Shown here: positions 7,892-16,032 of the stretch, piece after piece | Numbering within the stretch: position 1 is the stretch's first letter | Layout of the letters: the number at the start of each line of letters is the position of its first letter | Origin: Promicromonospora sp. AC04 | GTDB lineage: Bacteria; Actinomycetota; Actinomycetes; Actinomycetales; Cellulomonadaceae | NCBI RefSeq assembly: GCF_003058225.1 | Contig: NZ_QBUG01000007.1 | Coordinates: forward strand, 225,498 to 289,497 | Direction: 5' to 3' | DNA: 64,000 nt | The notes under the pieces: generated by a model | Seen by the model: the letters and a program-made list of their open reading frames with translations, nothing else | The model's database searches: none | What the model was told of the DNA's origin: nothing | Program-made: the position numbers and the translations under genes

Positions 7892-8841
7892 CCGTCCCGC
7901 CGCCCGCGGGCCCCGTTCTGCCGGGCGGGGCCCAGGTCCGCGACGAACACGCGCTGCAGCATGTGCCAGTCGTGGGTGTGCTCGACGATCGTCCGCGCCA
8001 GCTGGTCCACCCAGCCCTGCGTGAGGAGGCGCACCTGCTCGTCGCGCGGCAGCCCGGCGTCGGGCACGGGCAGGGGCGGGCAGAACCGGATGACGATCCC
8101 CCACGGCGTCCCGGCCGCCCGACGGCGGGCGCCGTGCAGCCGCTCGTAGGTGATCCCCACGCCGTGCACGGGGATGCCGGCGTCCAGGCCGAGCAGCGCG
8201 GGTCCGGCCGCGACCCGGGCGCGGTGCCCCGCGAGGTCGACCTCGACGCCGGTCGAGGTGAGGTCGCGGTCGCTGAGCAGCGGGATGAGCTTGTGGCCCT
8301 CCTTGGCCCCGCGGACCAGGGCGCCGAGCGTGTCGCCGTTGCCCAGGGCGAGGACGTCGATGCCGAGCGAGCCGCGGAACCGCAGGAACTCCTCGAACAG
8401 TTCCTCGGGCTTGAGCCGTTCGGCCACGGTGAGCACGCTCGCGAGGTACTGGGAGCCGTACGCGCCGGCCAGGTCCCAGTTGCCGAGGTGGCCCAGGGCG
8501 AGCGAGGCCGCGCCGCCGCCGTCGACCGCGGGCCGTACGTGCTGGTCGTAACCCTCCACGCGCACGCGCGCCCGCAGCCGCTCCGGGGTGAGGCCCTGGA
8601 GGGTGAACGCCTCGCGGAAGTAGCGCATGTAGCTGCGCATGCCGGCCCGGGACAGCCGCCGGACCGCCGCGGCGTCCAGGTCCGGCCGGACCCGCGCGTA
8701 GTTGTCCTCCATGCGGCGCACGCCCTTGGTGCGCCGCAGCCAGGTGATGTCGGCCACCGCGGTGAACAGGCCCCGGAGCACGGGCTCCGGGATCTTCGTG
8801 GCGTGCCGCCACGCGAACGTGTACGCGGCAGCAACGTTCAT
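7888..8841 (-). CDS. patA: phosphatidylinositol mannoside acyltransferase PatA-like
   Basis: A 317-residue member of the lysophospholipid acyltransferase superfamily related to LpxL/HtrB. In the mycobacterial pathway this enzyme palmitoylates PIM on the cytoplasmic face of the membrane. The catalytic block LGHLGNWDLAGAYG carries the HxxxxD motif, and HKLIPLLSDRDLTSTGVEV is the second conserved block. The N-terminus NVAAAYTFAWRHATKIPEP is typical of the family. The ATG at 8841 shares one base with the pgsA stop (TGATG), and the stop overlaps the pimA start, giving translational coupling on both sides. Confidence 0.9.
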   Translation of the reverse strand: MNVAAAYTFAWRHATKIPEPVLRGLFTAVADITWLRRTKGVRRMEDNYARVRPDLDAAAVRRLSRAGMRSYMRYFREAFTLQGLTPERLRARVRVEGYDQHVRPAVDGGGAASLALGHLGNWDLAGAYGSQYLASVLTVAERLKPEELFEEFLRFRGSLGIDVLALGNGDTLGALVRGAKEGHKLIPLLSDRDLTSTGVEVDLAGHRARVAAGPALLGLDAGIPVHGVGITYERLHGARRRAAGTPWGIVIRFCPPLPVPDAGLPRDEQVRLLTQGWVDQLARTIVEHTHDWHMLQRVFVADLGPARQNGARGRRDG

Positions 8842-9497
8842 CAGGCCTCCTGACCCGCCGGCGGGGCCTCGGGCTGGTCGAATCCCCGCCGCAGGAGCTG
8901 GGCCCGCACGGTGGCCATGCGCTGGAACACGGTCACCAGGCTCGCCAGGGCCAGCAGCGTGAGCACCACCTCCAGCACCACGACCGGCAGTCCGACCTGC
9001 ATGAACGTGAACGGGACGAGCGCGACCAGGAGCCGGTCGGCCCGTTCGGCGATGCCGACCTGCGCGGTCGCCCCGACGCTCTCGGCCCGGGCCCGCGCGT
9101 AGGGGACCACGCTGCCCAGCACCAGGCAGGCGAGCGCGACGGCGATGCCCCACAGGCCGTGGTGCTCGTCGGGGTGCAGCACGAACCAGAGGGTGATCCC
9201 GGCGAACACCGCGCCGTCGGCCACACGGTCCATCGTGGAGTCGAGGAACGCGCCCCACGGGCCGGAGCGCCCGGCCATGCGCGCCATCACCCCGTCGAGC
9301 GAGTCGAAGAGGACGAAGAAGCCGATCAGGAGCCCGCCCACGAGCGTGTGCCCCATGGGCACCAGCGTCAGGGCGAGCGTGGTGACCACTACCGTGCCGG
9401 CGATGGTCACGGCGTCGGGCGAGACCCGCAACGCGAGCAGCAGCCTGGCCAGGGGCGTGAACAGCCTGGTCATGAAGGAGCGCAGGCCCCGTAGCAT
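8841..9497 (-). CDS. pgsA: CDP-alcohol phosphatidyltransferase, phosphatidylinositol phosphate synthase
   Basis: A 218-residue integral membrane enzyme with about five to six hydrophobic segments. The CDP-OH-P motif is intact in DSLDGVMARMAGRSGPWGAF followed by LDSTMDRVAD, which supplies the metal-binding Asp residues. In this operon context the substrate is inositol phosphate, giving PIP, the precursor of PI and PIMs. The ATG at 9497 has GAGGAGA upstream and shares one base with the HIT gene stop. The symbol pgsA follows mycobacterial pgsA1 usage for this locus and does not mean PG-phosphate synthase. Confidence 0.9.
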   Translation of the reverse strand: MLRGLRSFMTRLFTPLARLLLALRVSPDAVTIAGTVVVTTLALTLVPMGHTLVGGLLIGFFVLFDSLDGVMARMAGRSGPWGAFLDSTMDRVADGAVFAGITLWFVLHPDEHHGLWGIAVALACLVLGSVVPYARARAESVGATAQVGIAERADRLLVALVPFTFMQVGLPVVVLEVVLTLLALASLVTVFQRMATVRAQLLRRGFDQPEAPPAGQEA

Positions 9498-10063
9498 CAG
9501 TTCTCCTCTCCGCCTCCCGCGGTCTCCCACGCCTCGGCGAGCCGACGGCGGGTGTCCGCCAGCAGCTCTGGCAACGCCTTGGTCTGGCCCACGACGGGCA
9601 GGAAGTTGGCGTCGCCCAGCCAGCGCGGCACGACGTGCTGGTGCAGGTGCGCCGCGATGCCCGCGCCTGCAACCTCGCCCTGGTTGATACCTAGATTGAA
9701 GCCTGCCGGGGCGTTGACGGCGCGCGACACGCGCATGGCCTGCTGAGTCATCTCCGCGAGCTCGACCGTTTCGGCGCCGTCGAGGTCCGTGTAGTCCGAC
9801 ACGTGGCGGTACGGGAGCACCATCATGTGCCCCGAGTTGTACGGGTACAGGTTCAGCACCACGTAGCACCGCTCGCCGCGGGCGACGACGAGGCCCTGCT
9901 CGTCGTCGCCCTGCGGGATGCGGCAGAACGGGCACTGCTGGGTGGTCCCGTCGACGGGCTTGTCCTGCCCGCCGATGTAGACCATGCGGTGCGGCGTCCA
10001 GAGCCGCTGCAGGCCGTCCTCGGGCGGGCCGAAGTCCGCGGCGTCCTGGACGGTGTGCTCCAT
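9497..10063 (-). CDS. HIT-domain nucleotide hydrolase or phosphorylase
   Basis: A 188-residue HIT protein. It has a CPFCRI zinc-type pair near residue 45, VVLNLYPYNSGHMMVLPYRH typical of the core, and the catalytic HLHQHVVPRW triad at about 140-149. The family hydrolyses or phosphorolyses dinucleoside polyphosphates such as Ap4A. The gene lies between thrS and pgsA, an arrangement conserved across many actinobacteria. It shares single bases with both neighbours (TGATG), so it is translated from the thrS mRNA. Confidence 0.92.
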   Translation of the reverse strand: MEHTVQDAADFGPPEDGLQRLWTPHRMVYIGGQDKPVDGTTQQCPFCRIPQGDDEQGLVVARGERCYVVLNLYPYNSGHMMVLPYRHVSDYTDLDGAETVELAEMTQQAMRVSRAVNAPAGFNLGINQGEVAGAGIAAHLHQHVVPRWLGDANFLPVVGQTKALPELLADTRRRLAEAWETAGGGEEN

Positions 10064-12102
10064 CAGGCCTGCTGCGCCCGCTCGGCCACTGCCGCCACGA
10101 TCCGCTCGACGGCGTCCGCGACCGGCACGCCGTTCTCCTGCGTGCCGTCGCGGAACCGGAACGACACGGCGCCCGCCTCGACGTCCTCCCCGCCCGCGAT
10201 GAGCACGAACGGGACCTTCTCCTTGGACGCGTTGCGGATCTTCTTGCCGAACCGGTCGTCCGAGAGGTCGATCTCGGCGCGGATGCCGCGGGCGCGCAGC
10301 TGGGCGACGACGTCCTTGAGGTAGTCGTCGAACGCGTCGGCGACGGGCACCGCGAGGACCTGGACGGGCGCGAGCCACGCCGGGAACTGACCCGCGTAGT
10401 GCTCGATGAGCACGCCCATGAACCGCTCGATGGAGCCGAACTTGGCGGAGTGGATCATCACCGGCTGCTGCCGGGTGCCGTCGGCGGCCGTGTACTCCAG
10501 GCCGAAGCCCTTGGGCTGGTTGAAGTCGTACTGCACCGTGCCCATCTGCCAGGTCCGGCCGATGGCGTCCTTGGCCTGCACGGAGATCTTCGGGCCGTAG
10601 AACGCCGCGCCGCCCGGGTCGGCCACCAGCTCCAGGCCGGTCTCGCGCCCGACCTCCTCGAGGATCTTCGTGGCGGCGGACCAGTCGTCCTCGGAGCCGA
10701 CGAACTTGTCGGGCTTGGAGTCGTCGCGCGTGGACAGCTCCAGGTAGAAGTCGTCCAGGCCGAAGTCGCGCAGCACGCTGAGCATGAAGTCCAGCAGGTG
10801 CTTGACCTCCGCCGGCGCCTGCTCGGGCGTCACGTAGGAGTGCGAGTCGTCCTGGGTCAGGCCGCGCACCCTCGTGAGGCCCTGCACGACGCCGGACTTC
10901 TCGTACCGGTACACCGACCCGAACTCGAACAGGCGCAGCGGCAGCTCGCGGTAGGAGCGCCCGCGCGAGGCGAAGATCAGGTTGTGCATCGGGCAGTTCA
11001 TTGCCTTGAGCCGGTACTTGGACCCCTCCAGGTCCATCTCCGGGAACATGGTGTCCGCGTAGTACGGCAGGTGGCCCGAGGTGTGGAACAGGCCGTCCTT
11101 GGTGATGTGCGGCGTACCGACGTAGGAGAAGCCCTCCTCGATGTGCCGCTGGCGGACGTAGTCCTCCATGACCCGCTTGATCACGCCACCCTTGGGGTGG
11201 AACAGCGGCAGGCCGGAGCCGACCTCGTCGTGGAAGCTGAACAGGTCCATCTCGGAGCCGATGCGGCGGTGGTCGCGGCGCTCGGCCTCGGCCAGCCGCT
11301 CCAGGTGCGCCTTGAGCTCGTCCTTGGAGGGCCACGCCGTGCCGTAGACGCGCTGCAGCATCGGGTTCTTCTCGCTGCCGCGCCAGTACGCGGCGGCGCT
11401 GCGCATCAGCTGCACGCCGTTGCCGATCAGGCGGGTGCTGGGCAGGTGCGGCCCGCGGCACAGGTCGCTCCAGACCACGGTCTCGCTCTCGCGGCCCGCG
11501 CCCCGGACGTTGTCGTAGATGGTCAGCTCGGCGCCGCCCACCTCGACGTTCTCGCCGTTCTCGTCAGCGCCGTCGTCGCTGGAACCGCCCTTGAGGCCGA
11601 TCAGCTCGAGCTTGTAGGGCTCGTTCGCCAGCTCGGCGCGCGCCTCGTCCTCGGTGACGACCCGACGGCGGAACGTCTGGCCCTCCTTGATGATGCGGGC
11701 CATGACCTTGTCGAGGGACTTGAGGTCCTCGGGCGTGAACGGCGTCTCGACGTCGAAGTCGTAGTAGAAGCCGTCCGTCACGGGCGGGCCGATGCCCAGC
11801 TTCGCGTCCGGGTTGACCTGCTGCACCGCCTGCGCCAGCACGTGCGCGGCGCTGTGCCGCAGCACGGCCAGGCCGTCCGGCTCGCCGACGGTCACGGGCT
11901 CGACCTTGTGCCCGGCCGGGATCTCCCGGTCGAGGTCCCACAGCTCGCCGTCCACCCGCACGACGACGACGTCGCGGCGCTCGCCGTACAGCTCGACGCC
12001 GGTGGTCGTGGCCGTGGTCGTCGTCGCCTCCGTGGAGTTCTGCGCCAGGGACTCGCCACCGGCGAGGTTGAGGGGGCTGGGCGGCGATGCGACGTCGGAC
12101 AC
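10063..12102 (-). CDS. thrS: threonyl-tRNA synthetase
   Basis: A 679-residue class II aminoacyl-tRNA synthetase that charges tRNA-Thr. Order of domains: a Thr-rich N-terminal extension of about 35 residues, TGS domain, editing SAD domain with [13 protein letters not shown] and [14 protein letters not shown], catalytic core with MNCPMHN (zinc Cys) and [16 protein letters not shown] (motif 2), motif 3 [14 protein letters not shown], and the anticodon-binding domain at the C-terminus. The start is a GTG at 12102 with AAGGAG upstream. An in-frame insertion [14 protein letters not shown] lies within the editing region. First gene of the six-gene overlapping operon. Confidence 0.97.
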   Translation of the reverse strand: MSDVASPPSPLNLAGGESLAQNSTEATTTTATTTGVELYGERRDVVVVRVDGELWDLDREIPAGHKVEPVTVGEPDGLAVLRHSAAHVLAQAVQQVNPDAKLGIGPPVTDGFYYDFDVETPFTPEDLKSLDKVMARIIKEGQTFRRRVVTEDEARAELANEPYKLELIGLKGGSSDDGADENGENVEVGGAELTIYDNVRGAGRESETVVWSDLCRGPHLPSTRLIGNGVQLMRSAAAYWRGSEKNPMLQRVYGTAWPSKDELKAHLERLAEAERRDHRRIGSEMDLFSFHDEVGSGLPLFHPKGGVIKRVMEDYVRQRHIEEGFSYVGTPHITKDGLFHTSGHLPYYADTMFPEMDLEGSKYRLKAMNCPMHNLIFASRGRSYRELPLRLFEFGSVYRYEKSGVVQGLTRVRGLTQDDSHSYVTPEQAPAEVKHLLDFMLSVLRDFGLDDFYLELSTRDDSKPDKFVGSEDDWSAATKILEEVGRETGLELVADPGGAAFYGPKISVQAKDAIGRTWQMGTVQYDFNQPKGFGLEYTAADGTRQQPVMIHSAKFGSIERFMGVLIEHYAGQFPAWLAPVQVLAVPVADAFDDYLKDVVAQLRARGIRAEIDLSDDRFGKKIRNASKEKVPFVLIAGGEDVEAGAVSFRFRDGTQENGVPVADAVERIVAAVAERAQQA

Positions 12103-12134
12103 AGGAGTGCTCCTTGGGGGCGGAAGTCAAAATG

Positions 12135-12174
12135 GATCGAGGGGCCCCGTCCGCGCGGACGGTGCCCCTCGATC
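12135..12174 (-). terminator. strong hairpin between a small gene and thrS, terminator or attenuator
   Basis: An 18-bp stem with one mismatch around a GCGC loop, reading GATCGAGGGGCACCGTCC on the minus strand, followed by ATTTTG. It ends 32 bases before the thrS start codon. It can terminate the upstream small gene, but its position means thrS transcripts starting upstream would carry it, so attenuation is possible. Confidence 0.65.
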
Positions 12175-12230
12175 GTACCGATTCACTGCCGGTCCTGTAC
12201 CCGCGGTCGCACCGCAGGAGGATCGTCGGC

Positions 12231-12416
12231 TCAGCTCTGGCCGAAGTCCTTGGCCTTGTCACCCAGTGCGTCGATCGCGCCGTCCGCCTGGTCGGGCGCG
12301 AGCTCCTTGAGCTTGTCGGTGGCAGCGTCGACGTTCTCGTCGGTGAGCTGCTCCTTCGCCTTCGCGATGTTGTCCGGGTCGGTCACGAACTCCTTGGCCT
12401 TGTCAAAAAGCCCCAT
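12231..12416 (-). CDS. MT0933/Rv0909-like small antitoxin-family protein
   Basis: A 61-residue hydrophilic helical protein, MGLFDKAKEFVTDPDNIAKA, then KEQLTDENVDAATDKLKELA and DGAIDALGDKAKDF. This pattern of K/A/D-rich amphipathic helices matches the small actinobacterial family annotated as Rv0909-like antitoxin. The ATG at 12416 has GAGGAG 7 bases upstream; a longer frame starting at 12443 lacks such a site. No toxin partner gene is adjacent, so the toxin-antitoxin role is doubtful here. Confidence 0.7.
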   Translation of the reverse strand: MGLFDKAKEFVTDPDNIAKAKEQLTDENVDAATDKLKELAPDQADGAIDALGDKAKDFGQS

Positions 12417-12593
12417 GTTCGACTCCTCTCGACTCAGGCACACGAGGTGCGCCCCCTGCTCGGCGACGGGGTTCCGCCACCAGGCGAGAACCTACGCGCA
12501 CCCCGCAGCGGCCGCACGGCAGAACCGGACCAAACCGGGTGATCCAGGTCACCGAATCCGGCGGACGCCGCCGGCGTCTCGTACCGTCAGCCC

Positions 12594-14369
12594 GTGGAGT
12601 ACCTGACCATCGCCGTCGCCGCGGCAGCCCTGATCATCGCCGTCACCGCGCTCGCGCCCCGCGCCGGCGTCGCCTCCCCCCTGGTCCTGGTGGTGCTCGG
12701 TGCCGGGGTGAGCCTGCTGCCGTGGGTGCCGGCGATCGAGGTGCCGCCCGAGCTGATCCTCGGCGGGGTGCTGCCGCCGCTGCTGTACTCCGCCGCCGTC
12801 GGCCTGCCGTCGATGGACTTCCGGCGCGACTTCACGGCCATCGGCGGCCTCTCCGTGACGCTCGTGGTGATCAGCTCCGTGCTGGTCGGGCTGCTCTTCC
12901 GGGTGCTGGTCCCCGGGATCGACCTGGCCACGGCCATCGCCCTGGGCGCGATCGTCAGCCCGACCGACGCCGTCGCGACCTCCATCGTGAAGCGGCTCGG
13001 GGCGTCCCCGCGCACCGTCACGATGCTCGAGGGCGAGTCCCTGCTCAACGACGCCTCCGCCCTCGTGCTGCTGCGGTCGGCGATCGCGGCGACGGCGGCG
13101 ACGGTCAGCCTGTGGGAGGTCGTGGGCGACTTCGCGTTCGCGGCGGGTGTGGCCGTCGCGATCGGCGTGCCCGTCGGCTGGCTGGGCCTGCGGGTGCGCA
13201 GGCGGGTGCAGCACTCCGCCCTGAGCACCGCCATGTCGTTCGTCGTCCCGTTCGCCGCGTACCTGCCGGCCGAGGAGCTGGGCGCGTCGGGGCTGGTCGC
13301 GGTGGTCGCGGCGGGCCTCGTGACCGGCAACGGGTCGGCGCGGCACCTGCGGCCCCAGGACCGGATAGCCGAACGGTCCAACTGGCACACCGTCGAGCTG
13401 CTGCTCGAGGGCGCGGTCTTCCTCGCGATGGGGATCCAGCTCTTCGACCTGATCGAGGACGCGGAGCAGGGCAGCGGCTCGGTCTGGCAGGCCGCCGTCC
13501 TCGCCGCGATAGCGAGCGCCGCGGTGCTCGCGGTGCGGACCGCGTTCGTGACGCCGCTGGTCGCCATCCAGGCCCGCCGGGCGCGGCGCGGCGAGGCCAT
13601 GCGGGAGACCCTCACGGGCATCCAGGACCGCCTCGACCAGCGGGTCGCCGCGGCCCCGCCCCCGGCCGCCGAGCCAGACGACGGCAAGCCCTCCGAGGGC
13701 AAGGGGTGGCGCTCGACCGCCGCCCGCCTGGAACGGATCCAGGGCACGCTGCGGCGCCGGACCGCCGACATCGACTACGACCTCGCCAAGCCGCTCGGCT
13801 GGCGCGAGGGCACCCTGCTGGTATGGGCGGGCATGCGCGGCGTGGTGACGCTCGCCGCCGCGCAGACCCTGCCCGCGGACACCCCGGACCGGTCGTTCCT
13901 GATCCTGGTGGCCTTCGGCGTCGCGTTCGGCACGCTCCTCGTCCAGGGCAGCACCCTGCCGTGGGTGACGCGGCGGCTCGGGCTGGTCGGGCAGGACACG
14001 AACGGCGACCTGCCCGCCCTGCGGCGCGAGACCGAGCAGGCGGCGCGCGCCTTCCTCGACGATCCCCGCCGCCCGGACGGCACGCCGTACGACGGCGGGG
14101 TGGTCGCCCGGGTGCGCAAGGACACGCTCCGGGAGCACGAGTCGCAGGACGAAGACGCGATCCTCACCAAGGAACGCTTCATCCAGTACCGGGAGCTGCG
14201 GCTGGCGACGATCGCGGCCCAGCGCGAGGAGCTGCTCGCCGCCCGCTCCGCCGGCACCTACGACTCCGCCCAGCTCGGCAACGCCCTGGACCTGCTGGAC
14301 GCCGAGCAGATCGCCGTCGAGATGCGCAAGGGCAAGATCCCGGTACGCGACGACGACCCGGAGCGATAG
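12594..14369 (+). CDS. Na+/H+ antiporter, CPA1 family
   Basis: A 591-residue membrane protein. The first 400 residues hold about 11-12 hydrophobic segments of the NhaP/CPA1 exchanger fold, with the ion-binding signatures GAIVSPTDAVA near 120-130 and TMLEGESLLNDASALV near 142-157. A cytosolic insertion of about 70 residues rich in Pro, Ala and charged residues follows, then the last membrane pair, ending around LVWAGMRGVVTLAAAQTLPAD and LLVQGSTLPWV. The C-terminal 110 residues are a charged cytoplasmic tail. It exports Na+ (or K+) against protons. The GTG start at 12594 is the first in frame after a promoter-like gap; no partner gene in operon except possibly the next. Confidence 0.93.
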   Translation: MEYLTIAVAAAALIIAVTALAPRAGVASPLVLVVLGAGVSLLPWVPAIEVPPELILGGVLPPLLYSAAVGLPSMDFRRDFTAIGGLSVTLVVISSVLVGLLFRVLVPGIDLATAIALGAIVSPTDAVATSIVKRLGASPRTVTMLEGESLLNDASALVLLRSAIAATAATVSLWEVVGDFAFAAGVAVAIGVPVGWLGLRVRRRVQHSALSTAMSFVVPFAAYLPAEELGASGLVAVVAAGLVTGNGSARHLRPQDRIAERSNWHTVELLLEGAVFLAMGIQLFDLIEDAEQGSGSVWQAAVLAAIASAAVLAVRTAFVTPLVAIQARRARRGEAMRETLTGIQDRLDQRVAAAPPPAAEPDDGKPSEGKGWRSTAARLERIQGTLRRRTADIDYDLAKPLGWREGTLLVWAGMRGVVTLAAAQTLPADTPDRSFLILVAFGVAFGTLLVQGSTLPWVTRRLGLVGQDTNGDLPALRRETEQAARAFLDDPRRPDGTPYDGGVVARVRKDTLREHESQDEDAILTKERFIQYRELRLATIAAQREELLAARSAGTYDSAQLGNALDLLDAEQIAVEMRKGKIPVRDDDPER

Positions 14370-14378
14370 CCTCCCGGC

Positions 14379-15077
14379 GTGACGGATTACGCACCGCTCC
14401 ACCTCGACTGGCCGGGCTGCCTCAACACGCGTGACCTGGGCGGACTCCCGCTCACGGGCGGCGGCACCGTCCGCGAGCGGGTCCTGGTCCGCTCCGACTC
14501 CCCGAACTTCCTGACCGACGACGGCGTCGCCGCCGCAACGGCCTACGGCCTGTCGCGGATCATCGACCTGCGCCGCCCGGACGAGACAGGTCCGTACCCG
14601 AGCCGGCTGGCGGGCCTCCCCGCGCACCTGCATCTGCCGGTGCAGGGACCCGGCGACCCCGAAGAGGGGCCCTGGGTCCACCTGTACACGGGGCTGCTCG
14701 ACCGGCGGCCCGAGCTGTTCGCACGCGCCGTCGCGGCCGTCGCGGACGCGCCCGAGGGCCCCGTGCTGGTGCACTGCGCCGCAGGGAAGGACCGCACCGG
14801 CCTGGTGGTGGCGCTCGCGCTCGTGCTCGTCGGGGCGGACGTCGACGCCGTCGCCGACGACTACGAGCTCACCAACGAGAGGCTCGCTCCCCGGTACGCC
14901 GGGCTGGCGGCCGAGCGCGAGATCCCCAGCGGGCGCGAGATCCCGCCCACGCGGCACGTCATCCTCGGGGCGCTGGAGCACCTGCGCACGCAGCACGGTT
15001 CGGTCGAGGCGTACCTCGCCCGTGGTGGGCTCACCCCGGGACACGTGCGGGCGCTGCGCGGGCGGCTGGTCGGCTAG
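14379..15077 (+). CDS. protein tyrosine/serine phosphatase, DSP/PtpB type
   Basis: A 232-residue phosphatase. The P-loop VLVHCAAGKDRTGLVVAL carries CX5R with the extra K-D typical of the atypical lipid/protein phosphatases related to PtpB. The N-terminal CLNTRDLGGLPLTGGGTVRE and IIDLRRPDET are further family blocks. The gene starts at a GTG 9 bases after the antiporter stop, so the two may be co-transcribed. It is cytosolic, with no signal peptide. The true substrate (phosphotyrosine, phosphoserine or phosphoinositide) cannot be told. Confidence 0.9.
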   Translation: MTDYAPLHLDWPGCLNTRDLGGLPLTGGGTVRERVLVRSDSPNFLTDDGVAAATAYGLSRIIDLRRPDETGPYPSRLAGLPAHLHLPVQGPGDPEEGPWVHLYTGLLDRRPELFARAVAAVADAPEGPVLVHCAAGKDRTGLVVALALVLVGADVDAVADDYELTNERLAPRYAGLAAEREIPSGREIPPTRHVILGALEHLRTQHGSVEAYLARGGLTPGHVRALRGRLVG

Positions 15078-15100
15078 GTCCGCCGTCGGGCGCCGCGTCG

Positions 15101-15346
15101 GTGCGGCGCCGAACCGCACGCTACGGGTCGATCCAGCCGAGCCCCGGCGCCGAACCGCAAGCCGCGAGTCGATCGGGCCGCGTACCGGCGTCGAACCGCA
15201 AGGCACAGGTCGACCCAGCCAAGCTCCCGCGCCGAACCGCAAGCCACGAGTCGATCGGGCCGCATACCGGCGTCGAACCGCAAGGCACAGGTCGATCCAG
15301 CCAAGCTCCCGCGCCGAATCGCAACTTGGAGTTCGATCCCTGGGTC
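15101..15346. repeat. 41-bp tandem repeat array, six copies, alternating two subtypes
   Basis: The core GCCGAACCGCAAG or GTCGAACCGCAAG recurs with CGAACC/CGAATC starting at 15110, 15151, 15192, 15233, 15274 and 15315, exactly 41 bases apart. Two subtypes alternate: GCGCCGAACCGCAAGCC then CGAGTCGATCGGGC, and GGCGTCGAACCGCAAGGC then CAGGTCGA.CCAGC. The true period of near-identity is therefore about 82 bases. The last copy diverges. An inverted copy of the core lies at 15388-15405. Confidence 0.92.
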
Positions 15347-15514
15347 GAGCCGAAGGGTGATCGGCAATCAGGCGCCGGACGGACGTGCGGCTTGCGGTTC
15401 GGCGGCGCGATCGACGACCGGCTTGCGACGGCGCGGCCCGGATCCGGACACACATTTCTGCCGCTAACCCGGCCTCTGGCACCGGGGCGCCAGGGTCCGC
15501 CGTCGGGAACGGCG

Positions 15515-15542
15515 AAGGCCCCGGACCGTGGTCCGGGGCCTT
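15515..15542. terminator. hairpin terminator at the left edge of the integrated element
   Basis: A perfect 12-bp stem, AAGGCCCCGGAC with GTCCGGGGCCTT around CGTG, then TT. It abuts the tRNA-Val 3' fragment, so before integration it was probably the terminator of the tRNA-Val gene on the minus strand. Confidence 0.8.
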
Positions 15543-15545
15543 TTC

Positions 15546-15568
15546 GGTGGGCGATACTGGGATCGAAC
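15546..15568. repeat. left attachment site, tRNA-Val 3' end fragment
   Basis: GGTGGGCGATACTGGGATCG plus AAC; 23 bases identical to 28791-28813. On the minus strand it is the T-arm and acceptor 3' half of tRNA-Val with no 5' half, so it is a recombination scar and not a tRNA gene. Confidence 0.9.
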
Positions 15569-15617
15569 TGTTCCAGTACCGGCTCTCACCTGCAACGACA
15601 GTGTCTCTGAGCCAAAC

Positions 15618-15636
15618 GTGGGACCGCAGTGGGACT
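15618..15636 (+). promoter_or_regulatory. putative integrase arm-type sites, left pair
   Basis: GTGGGACCGC at 15618 and GTGGGACT at 15629, 11 bases apart, 50 bases inside the left core. The same pair with the same spacing occurs at 28665-28685. Confidence 0.6.
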
Positions 15637-16032
15637 GGGGTCTTCGCAGGTCGGCGGGCCGTGCAGATCATGCTGTCACAGGCCGGGGACGTCGAAGCGG
15701 GTGCAACGACGTCCGGCAACGATCTTACGGTTCAGGCCCCAGGTTGGCGAAACGCGGAACACAGCATCTTCCTTCAGGTGCATGGCTGTCTATGGCGGCG
15801 GTGGGTTCTACGACTGCATGTCGACGTGGAACGACTCCATCGCGCGTCGAGCAGATCGCGCCGCCCTGCCCGCCTTGACGCTCCCGCGGCGCAGAAGGCT
15901 CGGGCGTTCCCTTCTGTGGTCCTCGATTGTGCGGCACGAATATGCAACCCCACTCGGTCTCGGTTTGCCGACGATGTCAGAGGCGGGTGCAATGCTTCTG
16001 CTGGACGAGGTTCCGACAACGAAGGGAACGAC
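15637..16032. other. left-end non-coding stretch of the element
   Basis: About 400 bases. A frame from 15385 stays open through it into the OLD-like gene, but its predicted residues are Arg/Ser-rich and repeat-derived and look non-coding. Nothing else recognised; the promoter of the next gene is presumably here. Confidence 0.5.

Noticed and set aside
12103-12230. T-box riboswitch before thrS
   Set aside because: The leader is too short and holds one simple GC-rich hairpin without T-box sequence or specifier stem.
15101-15346. CRISPR-like array
   Set aside because: The whole 41-base unit repeats without unique spacers, and no cas genes are near. It is a tandem repeat.
15546-15568. A tRNA-Val gene
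   Set aside because: Only the 3' 23 bases are present; it is an attachment-site scar.
12549-15719. 1056-codon open frame on the minus strand
   Set aside because: Antisense to the antiporter and phosphatase genes and spanning the 41-bp repeats; no protein-like features.
15385-16032. N-terminal extension of the OLD-like nuclease
   Set aside because: It would cross the attachment site and arm motifs; the Walker A is at the normal distance from the GTG at 16033.
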